A stretch of 45,931 nucleotides of DNA, from IMG/VR virus record IMGVR_UViG_3300030328_002328, positions 1-45,931 of that record. One strand, given 5' to 3'. A program made the translations under genes and the position numbers. The notes beneath the pieces are model-generated. The model made no database searches. It was not told the origin of the DNA and was given only the letters and a program-made list of their open reading frames with translations. Of the stretch, positions 23,997 to 32,400 are shown one piece after another. Each line of letters opens with the position of its first letter. The stretch's first letter is position 1. Source of the DNA: a virus.

Positions 23997-24826
23997 TTAG
24001 ATTTATTCCCAGCGCCATCGTAGACATAAGATATAGGTGGAAAGCTAGTTTTTGGGCTTATTGTCAAAAAAAAGTCTATGGATTAGAGTCTTACACTAAT
24101 AGCTTATTAACTATTGTTAAACAAAACAACACCACTAGTCCTGTATATAATACTATAGATTGGGATATAAAAGGACTGCCTCATTATATGAGCCCCCCGG
24201 TTTGGGAGTATGTAAAAAGTAGAAATGAAAACTGTGTTGTAATAAATGTTTTTTCTTCTATTAAACCTTTGCTTGACACGTATAATGATAATGATGTTAT
24301 TGTGCTTTGCGATATGGATATTATCTCATTAAAAAAGTATGACCATATAATGCCAACGGATGACACTGTTGTGTGTTATAATGGATATGAAGATTGGCAC
24401 ATGTTTATTTCCAATGACACACAGAAAAATTATCCCAAGATACAAGAGTATCTTACTCATGCTTCTGGTGGATTTATGAATGGAGGTTTTGTTCCTATTC
24501 TAATTAAAACCAAATGTTTAAAATTAATTATAGATGATGTTATCTCTATAGCAGAGAAGATAGTAGAGTCAGATTGTGAGCCAAACTGGAAGTGGTGGGC
24601 ATGTATGAGCTCCTTTTCAATCGCTTGCCATAATCATAAAATAAAAATGATAGGACAGGACAATACTTACATACCAGGGTTTAATGAGTTTGATGAGTAT
24701 AATCATTTCTTTGCACACTACAGTGTTGACCCTTTATTTAATAAAGCTACGTTTCCTAATCACGATATAACTAAATACCCTAACAATAAGTTCTATAACT
24801 TAGTTAAGGAATGGATGGTTAGTTAA
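23993..24826 (+). CDS. Glycosyltransferase, hydroxyproline/serine O-glycosyltransferase-like (HPAT/SGT-like layout)
   Basis: 277 aa. It has a GT-A DxD motif, DVIVLCDMDII with D107 and D109, after a strand-helix region. It resembles my memory of plant/algal hydroxyproline O-arabinosyltransferases and peptidyl-serine galactosyltransferases. Shared traits are an N-terminal W-x-C/YxKK element (FWAYCQKK, 20-27), PPVWEYV before the DxD, a GN/GG-x-PILI segment after it (about 163-171), a W-rich helix (NWKWWACMSSFSIAC, 198-212) and FFAHYSVD near 239-246, where that family has IIHYTYG. There is no membrane anchor. It ends the modification operon. Sugar-transfer activity is likely; a hydroxyproline acceptor is inferred. 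Confidence 0.55.
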   Translation: MIRFIPSAIVDIRYRWKASFWAYCQKKVYGLESYTNSLLTIVKQNNTTSPVYNTIDWDIKGLPHYMSPPVWEYVKSRNENCVVINVFSSIKPLLDTYNDNDVIVLCDMDIISLKKYDHIMPTDDTVVCYNGYEDWHMFISNDTQKNYPKIQEYLTHASGGFMNGGFVPILIKTKCLKLIIDDVISIAEKIVESDCEPNWKWWACMSSFSIACHNHKIKMIGQDNTYIPGFNEFDEYNHFFAHYSVDPLFNKATFPNHDITKYPNNKFYNLVKEWMVS

Positions 24827-24838
24827 AAGACTTAACTA
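24820..24838 (+). terminator. Weak terminator-like inverted repeat at the end of the modification operon
   Basis: Perfect 7-bp stem TAGTTAA (24820-24826) and TTAACTA (24832-24838) around a 5-nt loop, overlapping the stop codon. There is no T-run after it, so termination would be poor; it may only be an mRNA 3' hairpin. A new -7 box follows at 24848. Confidence 0.3.
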
Positions 24839-24847
24839 TTAAATTCG

Positions 24848-24855
24848 TAAATTTG
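24848..24855 (+). promoter_or_regulatory. Bacteroidota-type -7 promoter box (TAAATTTG)
   Basis: TAAATTTG lies in the 46-nt gap after the glycosyltransferase gene and 17 nt before the ATG at 24873. It would drive the second Cys-rich tail protein separately from the modification genes. Confidence 0.55.
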
Positions 24856-24872
24856 TAAATAATTATTGACTT

Positions 24873-26681
24873 ATGGCGTGTAATACCTACAAATTTGTCT
24901 GCCCTATAGATGGAGGGGGTGGAAATATAGACGGAAGTTTATCGGATTCTAATAATTGTGCATGGAATGTAACTTGTTGTGATGGAACAAAATTAGTGTA
25001 TGAGTTAGGCGCTAACAAAACAGAAGAGCTATGCGTGTTAGAAGGAACAACGCCTAGAAAAAATTCATTAAGAGGTTCGTATAATGTGGTAGGCGCTGAG
25101 TGTTTAACTAATTGTGGAGCTGCCGACAATACTCCTATTCCGGGTTATGATTACAAGGAGTATGAGAATTGTACCAACCCTGCTGAAAAGCAAGTATTTA
25201 GAGCTCCTGCTGGGTATTCTTCTTGGCCTACAACAATGCTATATAGTTCTATTTGTTGGCAAAATGGAACAACAGTTAGCACCACCAGCAACATAGATGT
25301 TTCTAGTTTACTCACTTATGTAGATTGTGCGGCATGTGCAGCTGTTCCAACTCCACCAACACCTCCAACTCCACCAACACCGTCTACTATACCTGAGTTT
25401 TGTTTAATACAAACCAATACAGTTGAGGTGGTGGAATTAGATTTAGCCAGCTTATTGCCTTATCCTAGCGACATCCCTAAGTCAACCACTTATGTTTTTA
25501 ATGGGTCAACTTTAGGTGCTTATGGAGTCTATAACGTACAATTAGGACAATACACCTTATCTAATGTGCCTCAAGCCCACCCTATAGCTATACTTAATAA
25601 TGGCTTAGAGTCTTTAATATCCTATAGCGGTCAGTATAATGCAGGTACAAAAGTAGCTTTAGACGGGAATACATATACTTTTTATTGGGGAGATGTAGAA
25701 ATAAATGTGAATGGAGACTTTTCGGTAGTAAGTTATGAAGGATTTTTTGAGGGGTATATGGGAGGAGAAAACAATTTAAGATATAACTCTGGATGTGGCT
25801 CACCTGTAACTCCGACACCGGCAGCGCCCAGTCCTACACCAGTGCCAACAAGTGTAGTGCCTCCGATTCCGTCCCCAGTAAATACTGAATGGACATTATC
25901 TTACAGTAACAATGCCCAAGGATGGCCTTCCTTCTATTCGTTTAACCCTGACTATATGATAGGAATGAACAATTATTTCTACACTTTTAAAGGAGGAAAT
26001 TTATTCAGACACAACTCTAACGAACTAAGAAATAATTATTATGGAGTACAATATAACTCCCAAATCTCTAGTGTATTTAATGCTGACCCTTTACAAAATA
26101 AAGTGTTTAAAACTTTAAACTTAGAATCAGACACTGCGTGGGAAGCTTACTTAGAAACAGATATACAAACAAATGGCAATATAGAGGATGGCTGGTTTGA
26201 AAAAAAGGAAGGCGCATGGTTTGCTTATGTAAGACAGGAAGGAAAAATTCCCGCCCTTACAAGTGAATATGCTATGAGGTCGGTTAATGGTATAGGAAAA
26301 ACAACCAACGTAGCTGTGGATGGAGGATTAACAATATTAAGTTTTTCAACTGACCCTCTAGTTTCGATAGGAAGTATAATAAGTATTGGTGATTATGTTT
26401 ATCACTCAGAACCAGCATATACCACTTTAGGATTTGGAGGAGTAGTAACTAATATTGAAGTAGATTTACAAAATGGTTTAAACAATCTATATGTCAGCAC
26501 TAGTGATGCTTCGGCTGTAGCTTTTCCTACAAACGACCCATATATAATGTATATCAAGAGCTCAGAAGCAGAATCACATGGGTTACTTGGTCACTACTGT
26601 TTATTTACAGTGACTAATTTTAACACGAATAAGACAGAACTCTTTGCAGTAGAGAGTGATGTTATGAAAAGTTATCCTTAA
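24873..26681 (+). CDS. Second modular Cys-rich tail protein with conserved virion C-terminal domain
   Basis: 602 aa in four parts. Residues 1-85 are Cys-rich (CAWNVTCCDG, CLTNC). Residues 91-157 are a type A module like those of the 875-aa fibre (YDYKEYENC, QVFR, CWQ, DCAAC). A Pro linker PTPPTPPTPPTPST follows, then a beta region to about 305. A second linker (about 310-335, TPTPAAPSPTPVPTS type) leads to a C-terminal domain (336-602) with MIGMNNYFYTFKGGN, NNYYGVQYNS and GWFEKKEGAWFAYVR. I know that last pattern from tail proteins of marine phages. So it is probably attached to the virion through its C-terminus and exposes the Cys module. The PTP linkers again lie beside the hydroxylase/glycosylation genes. 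Confidence 0.65.
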   Translation: MACNTYKFVCPIDGGGGNIDGSLSDSNNCAWNVTCCDGTKLVYELGANKTEELCVLEGTTPRKNSLRGSYNVVGAECLTNCGAADNTPIPGYDYKEYENCTNPAEKQVFRAPAGYSSWPTTMLYSSICWQNGTTVSTTSNIDVSSLLTYVDCAACAAVPTPPTPPTPPTPSTIPEFCLIQTNTVEVVELDLASLLPYPSDIPKSTTYVFNGSTLGAYGVYNVQLGQYTLSNVPQAHPIAILNNGLESLISYSGQYNAGTKVALDGNTYTFYWGDVEINVNGDFSVVSYEGFFEGYMGGENNLRYNSGCGSPVTPTPAAPSPTPVPTSVVPPIPSPVNTEWTLSYSNNAQGWPSFYSFNPDYMIGMNNYFYTFKGGNLFRHNSNELRNNYYGVQYNSQISSVFNADPLQNKVFKTLNLESDTAWEAYLETDIQTNGNIEDGWFEKKEGAWFAYVRQEGKIPALTSEYAMRSVNGIGKTTNVAVDGGLTILSFSTDPLVSIGSIISIGDYVYHSEPAYTTLGFGGVVTNIEVDLQNGLNNLYVSTSDASAVAFPTNDPYIMYIKSSEAESHGLLGHYCLFTVTNFNTNKTELFAVESDVMKSYP

Positions 26682-26688
26682 AAATTAG

Positions 26689-26696
26689 TATCTTTG
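26689..26696 (+). promoter_or_regulatory. Bacteroidota-type -7 promoter box (TATCTTTG), almost leaderless
   Basis: TATCTTTG ends only 7 nt before the ATG at 26704, so a transcript starting at the usual distance would have a leader of a few bases or none. It would serve the GNAT gene and the internal virion genes after it. Confidence 0.55.
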
Positions 26697-26703
26697 TGGG
26701 AGA

Positions 26704-27114
26704 ATGGAATTTAATATAAAAGAATTAAATCCTTCAGATTATGAAGATGTTTTGGTAGGATGGTGGAAAGATTGGGGATGGCAACCGCCTCCCATAGATT
26801 TTTTACCAGATGAAGGAAGAGGAGGATTGATGATTTTACATGAAGAAAAGCCTATTTGTGCTGGATTTATGTATATGACCAACTCAAAAGTTTCGTGGGT
26901 AGACTGGATTATCTCCGACAAAAAAATAGAGGATACCAAACTAAAACACGAGGCAGTAAAGTTTTTGATAGCTGTTTTAACAAACATTTGTCAAGACAAT
27001 GGAAGCGTTTATATTTATGCGCTTTTAAAAAATGACAATTTAATTAAAACCTACGAAGAATTAGGATATACAAAAGGAGACATCAACGCAACAGAAATGA
27101 TAAAAAAAATATAA
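26704..27114 (+). CDS. GNAT-family N-acetyltransferase-like phage protein
   Basis: 136 aa. WWKDWGWQPPPIDFLPD (19-35), then PICAGFMYMTNSKVSWVDWIISD (about 55-77), a central helix, and a YEELGYTKGD end are the pattern of small GNAT-like proteins common in marine phages, placed near tail genes. In GNATs the Y-LGF/Y end contacts acetyl-CoA; here it reads LGYTKGD. The canonical Q/RxxGxG/A loop is not obvious, so catalytic competence is uncertain. Substrate unknown; a virion protein or host wall component are possible. It begins right after a promoter-like box and is followed 1 nt later by the first internal virion gene. Confidence 0.65.
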   Translation: MEFNIKELNPSDYEDVLVGWWKDWGWQPPPIDFLPDEGRGGLMILHEEKPICAGFMYMTNSKVSWVDWIISDKKIEDTKLKHEAVKFLIAVLTNICQDNGSVYIYALLKNDNLIKTYEELGYTKGDINATEMIKKI

Positions 27115-27115
27115 T

Positions 27116-27901
27116 ATGCCAGCATTTAGTACAATCGCTTTAACAACTATATCCGCCGCAGGAGCGGGGTTTAGCTTTGCCGAGGCAAACAAACAAAATA
27201 AATTAGCAAGAGACGCTCAAAGAGACGCAGCTAATGCGTTAGAAAAAGCAAGAAAACAATTAGACGTGAATATGATGAGGGGGATTTCTTTAGCTAAAGA
27301 ACCTTACGCATTAGAAAGGGAAGCTTTGCTTAGCCAAGGGGCAGCAGCTTTAGAGGCTGGTGTACAGGGAGACCCAAGAGGGGCAGCAGCTACTGCTGGT
27401 AGAGTAATGCAAGCTCAACAGCAGGCGCAGAGACAACAGCGTGCAGATATGGCTAGCGAGATGCAAAGACTGGATGAATTAGCTGCTCAAGAAGACGTTA
27501 ACCTACAAAAAGAAAAAGCGAGTTTAGATTTAGCAGAAGCTACCGGACAACAGATGATGGCAGCAGATGCAAGAAGAGCAGCAGCCGCAGCCACGACAGC
27601 GGGGGTTCAAGGCTTGGTAGATATGGGGACAACGCTGTTTGAGGGGTCAGATTTATATGCAGGACAAAGAACAGATGCTGAAAAAGCGGCAAGAAAAAGT
27701 GGAAGACAAACTAAAAGACTAGACAGAATAGAAGCAAACAGAGGTTTAGATGCTCGAAATAGAGTTGGAGCTAGAATGTTTAAAAGAGATACTAGACAGA
27801 TGCGTAGAGATAATCCTGATATATATGACTTGATTACTGACCCCAATTTAATCTCAAGTATCAGCGGGATTCCTTATGGGTCTTTATTTGAAATAGATTA
27901 A
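27116..27901 (+). CDS. Internal virion (ejection) protein, T7 gp14-like in character
   Basis: 261 aa. A short hydrophobic Ala/Gly N-terminus (TIALTTISAAGAGFSFAEA, about 6-24) is followed by a long Ala/Gln/Arg-rich helical body (AEANKQNKLARDAQRDAANAL, RVMQAQQQAQRQQRAD) and a basic C-terminal part. This is the usual look of the smallest ejection protein of podoviruses, which can form a pore in the outer membrane during DNA entry. It is followed 2 nt later by a 512-aa and then a 1663-aa protein, the expected trio order. Sequence homology to T7 gp14 itself is not claimed. Confidence 0.6.
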   Translation: MPAFSTIALTTISAAGAGFSFAEANKQNKLARDAQRDAANALEKARKQLDVNMMRGISLAKEPYALEREALLSQGAAALEAGVQGDPRGAAATAGRVMQAQQQAQRQQRADMASEMQRLDELAAQEDVNLQKEKASLDLAEATGQQMMAADARRAAAAATTAGVQGLVDMGTTLFEGSDLYAGQRTDAEKAARKSGRQTKRLDRIEANRGLDARNRVGARMFKRDTRQMRRDNPDIYDLITDPNLISSISGIPYGSLFEID

Positions 27902-27903
27902 TT

Positions 27904-29442
27904 ATGCCACTAGGATACGGATACATAAGAGACGATGAGCCAGCTATTGTTGACTGGGCGGCTATAACTAAAGACGCTAGGGAGTCTATCAAAAAGATAG
28001 AGGAGGATAGGCAAAAGAAAAGAGAAGGTGTTGACCAGGCTATCAGAGACCAGTCAGAAGCCTTGCTTAATAGGCCTAAGAGTCAGAACGTTCAGTATAA
28101 TACTGCGATGTCTAATATGACCTCTCAGATAGAAGCTAGAATGTTACAAAATTATAATGACCTTCGTCTAGGTAATATAAATCTTAATCAATTTAACGCT
28201 ACTAAAAATACTATGATGAGTGAGACTAAAGGAGTGCTCGCTATCGCTAAGACCTATGCAGAGCAGTACGATGCAAATGTAGAGGGAGCGCAGAACGGAA
28301 CATTATCAGGGTATTCTAACTGGACAAATGCCATGACTCAAGAAATGATGGACTTCCAGGGGGTAGAAACTTATGTTGGCCCTAACGGTAAGATATCTTT
28401 TGTAAAGAAAAGAGAAGATGGTACAACAGAGACTCTGGATACATCCGAGCTGTTTACCCTTGCTAATATGAAGCAACAGAAGTATGATTTAAACCAAGGT
28501 ATAGAAGACGCTAAAGCAAATGTAGCTTTTAGTTATAAAGACGAGTTTGGAAAAACAGTTACAGGATATTTTATTGACCCCACTACAGGAGAAATAAACA
28601 ATGATGAGTTAGATAAAAGTGCAGCCGCTATGGTCACACAAGATTCTAACGCTTATGGGATATTATATGATTACATTGGTGGATATGATTTTGAAAGATT
28701 ATCTGATGATTTTTATACCCAAAATCAAACAAGGGAAGAACAAGAGGCCGCTTTAAAAGAGTTACACAAAGATAATCCTAATACTATTTATGTAGATATT
28801 AATGGGATGCCGGCGGTATCAGATAAGCAAAGAGAGATTGCCAAAGATTATGTAAGAGACAAGTTAGAAACAGTAGCTATAACTTCTCAAACAGAAGCAG
28901 AGTATGGAATAGAAGATAAACTTCAAGAGGAAATAGACAACCTTGTTGCTAGAACAGCTAACACGAAAGCTTCTACTAATTTAATCAACGCAAGAATAGG
29001 AGAAATTGAGGGAGAGACAGAAACAAGTATTACCTTAAACATGCCTGCTATAGAAGAATTTATACGTAAAGAAATAAGTGGACCTATTGCCGCAGGGTTT
29101 GAAAGAGGAGAGGGTATGAGATTCCCGTTTACCAAAGGATGGTTAACTGATAAGGATAATCAAATAACTAAAAGGCTTAAAGATATTTTAGGAAACTTTG
29201 GCATTACAATAGATTCTCAAAGATTATTAAAACAACAAATAGAGTTAAGAGTTCCTAAGCCGGGGGGTACTTATTCAACAGTTGAGATAGATATAAGAAA
29301 TCTAACCCCTGAACAGATTGTTAACGAAATTACTGAGGCAGTTATTTATGTGCCCGATGAAAACTTAGAATTTATTTACAACAGGTTTATCAAAGGAAGT
29401 GATGAAGACAGTTCCTCTGGTGACACCTCAATGGGCAACTAA
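27904..29442 (+). CDS. Internal virion protein, T7 gp15-like position
   Basis: 512 aa, mainly helical, acidic, with no membrane segment. It starts MPLGYGYIRDDEPAIVDW, has an early Lys/Glu coiled-coil section (about 23-50) and later charged helices, with a short Ser/Asp-rich tail (DEDSSSGDTSMGN). Its place between the small Ala-rich ejection protein and the giant 1663-aa protein matches the middle ejection protein of podoviruses, which forms part of the periplasmic conduit. The stop overlaps the next start (TAATG at 29440-29444). No motif is conclusive. Confidence 0.5.
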   Translation: MPLGYGYIRDDEPAIVDWAAITKDARESIKKIEEDRQKKREGVDQAIRDQSEALLNRPKSQNVQYNTAMSNMTSQIEARMLQNYNDLRLGNINLNQFNATKNTMMSETKGVLAIAKTYAEQYDANVEGAQNGTLSGYSNWTNAMTQEMMDFQGVETYVGPNGKISFVKKREDGTTETLDTSELFTLANMKQQKYDLNQGIEDAKANVAFSYKDEFGKTVTGYFIDPTTGEINNDELDKSAAAMVTQDSNAYGILYDYIGGYDFERLSDDFYTQNQTREEQEAALKELHKDNPNTIYVDINGMPAVSDKQREIAKDYVRDKLETVAITSQTEAEYGIEDKLQEEIDNLVARTANTKASTNLINARIGEIEGETETSITLNMPAIEEFIRKEISGPIAAGFERGEGMRFPFTKGWLTDKDNQITKRLKDILGNFGITIDSQRLLKQQIELRVPKPGGTYSTVEIDIRNLTPEQIVNEITEAVIYVPDENLEFIYNRFIKGSDEDSSSGDTSMGN

Positions 29443-32400
29443 TGAATGATGAAATATTAAATAATATTTGGACTTATTTAACCTCACAAGGGCAGGTACA
29501 AGTTTCTTTTGAGGAGTGGAAAAATAATGTGTCTAATAGTCCAGAAATACAAATTACAATACATGAATACTTAACAAAGAAAGGTAAACTTACCAATACC
29601 CTTGAAGAGTGGCAAATTAAGACAGGGTTAAAAAAAAAAGAGGAAGAAGAAATTATTACGGAATCCGACTCGGAAAGTGGTTCTTCGGACTTGCCAGAGT
29701 ACGAATCAGTGCTTCCAAGCGTAATAGCTGAAACCGAAAAAGACACAGCTATTGAGAGAACCTTAGGGAAAAATTTTATTACAGATTTTTTTGGAGACAT
29801 ATATAGGGCGGCTGAACAAGGTCAAGTTCAAGGAGCGGCTGTAGATGATGCTTTAGAATTAATGGACTTAATAGCGGGTGGTAAAAATGTTACTCAGGAA
29901 GATATTCAAAATTTTATTGCAGCTCAGAATGAATTAGCTAACACTCCTGAGTCAGATGAAATGCGTAAGTTTAACCAAGACTTTGAGTTAGCTGGAGGTG
30001 GGATGTTTGGGTTTTTAAAAGCGTTAGTGAAAAATAGAGGGCAAATTATACCTCAGTTATTTGTCAGCTCTGTATCCGCTATGGCAAATCCAGCTTCTTT
30101 AAGAAATGCGGGAGCTGCTATCGCTACTGGGACAGGAGCGGGAGCTGCCGCTGGGGCATTCGCAGGAGGTATTGGTGCAATACCTGGGGCTATAGGGGGT
30201 TTTATTAGCAGTTTGCCTTATGCTTTAGGATTAGCAGGAGGAACATTAGAAACCGCTTTATCTTTTGGAGAATTTCTACAGGAAGAGATAGAAGCTAATG
30301 GAAAAGAATTTACTAAAGAAGCAGTAATGGAAGTAATAAATGATGAAGAAGCCTACGGCAGAATTAAAGGGAGAGCAGCAAGGAGAGGTTTAACTATTGG
30401 TGCTATTGACGCTCTAACAGCAGGTATCGCTGGTAAAGCGGTTCAATCTTTAAAAGGGGCAGCTAAAAAGGCTGGTAAATTTAATCGTGCCACCCAAGCG
30501 GGGAAAGAATTGATAGTCGCTGGAGGTATAGAAACAGTAGGGGGGTCAGCTGGAGAAGCTGCTGCTAGAGCGGTTGTTGGACAAGAAATGGATGTAAGGG
30601 AAATAGGTTTTGAGGGAATAGCAGGAACGGCTACTGCCCCCGGTTCATTTGTATATGGACAATTAATCTCCAGACCTAAATATAGAATAGGAAAAGAACC
30701 GGTAAAGAGAAGTGACATTGAAGATGCTATAAAAAATTATACCGATTCAGACTTTGCAAAGGTAGATATTACCATTAAAAATGACCCCCAGCTCTTAGAA
30801 TTAGCAAAAAAAAGAAAAGAAGATTTAAAAATTAAACAGCAAGTTTTAATAGAGGGACAAACAACGCTCCCACAATTACCTGTTAATATCAGGGAACGAG
30901 TAATTGAGTTAGAGATTGAAGCTAAAAAATTACAAAATAATACCGATAAAGGTTCAAGGATAAGGAGAGTAGAAATTGAAAAAGAACTTTCCTCTTTATA
31001 TGGAGTGGACACAGATGAATCTGTAACTATAGATTTAGATGAAACTATAGAGGAAACTCCCAGCAGAACAGCAGAGATAAAAGAAAAATTAAAGATAGAA
31101 GAGAAAGAAAAAGGCCCAGTTACTACAGAGGGACAATTAAGTGAACAGCCACGAGGTGAAGAAGTAAAGGTGGCAGTTGAAAACAAAATTACCGAAGTTA
31201 TAAATAACACTACAAATGAAAATTTAATAGAACAAAAAGAGGAAGTATTTAAGAGTATTGCTAAACCTTTAAATACTAATGAGGCCCGTAAAAAGGGGTT
31301 TTTAGATTTGGTAGAAAAGCTTTCGGAAAACACTGACGTGTCTAAAGCAGTTATTGGAAGACTCAAGGCCAGTATACAAAAATCTACTTTTGATAATGCG
31401 GGGAAAGTAAGAAATACATTAGAGAAAGTGATAAGAACTTTTGACACCCCTGAAAGAAGAGAGCTATATACCGAAGGAAATACTCTGGTAAAGAAAATTA
31501 AAAGTCAAATTAAAAGAGGAAGAAAAAAATTAGACGCCAACCTGATAGTTGCCGCTGAAGAATTTTTAAACATAAATCCATTAGAGGTGTCAGATTTACA
31601 AGAATATGTAAATAAAGCTAATCAAATAACGGAAGGCTTAAAACCTACAAGGCTAACTAAAAAAGGAGCTGATGTTGGTTCTCCATTTGTTATTAAAGAT
31701 ATAACGGAGTATACACAACAAGAACTAGAAGCAGAAAAAATAAAGGTTGCGCAGCTTAAACAAGATGCTTTCCAAGAATTGACCGGTGTTTCAGCTGAAG
31801 AGCTATCAATGAATGAAGTAAACGAGGTTTTAAGAAACGCATACAACGAAGAGGTTGGAAGTCCTGATGACTTTATAACTAATGAGATTAGTAGGGTGAC
31901 TGGTAAAGAACAAATTATAAATACAGCAGCCGATAATGCTTTTAAAACTTACAAAACTATTATTCAAAATCAGTTAGATACGGGTGTAGATACATTTTCG
32001 CCTAGCGGACAAAAGATTAATCTTACTCCACGTCAAAAAAGAATTGTTAAAGATTTTATGGAAATAGATGTTACAAAGTTGTCAACTCCAGATAAAGTAA
32101 AAGCAATTGATGCAATAGTAAATTTTGCAGTGAACGGAGAGTCTGGTGGTATGCTAGCTACAACCTCTAAATATAAAGGAGGAGAATTAGCTATAATTGA
32201 TAGCGCTAATAATTTAAGGTCAAGTGAGGTTAAAAACTTTGTAGACAAGATACTCCCTACAAGAACAGGTTTGTATTGGAGTAAAAACATTGCATCTCTA
32301 CCTGTTATGTCTGAGTTTATGTTTGGTAACCAACGAGATTCACGTACGTTTTTTGAAAATAGTGGGTTACAAAAAGTAATTAATGGGGCGGCAAATGGTG

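Noticed and set aside
30737-31447. Open frame of 236 codons on the minus strand inside the 1663-aa gene
   Set aside because: It is Ser/Phe/Leu-rich low-complexity sequence, the usual antisense shadow of a Lys/Glu/Asn-rich gene, with no motif and no transcription context.
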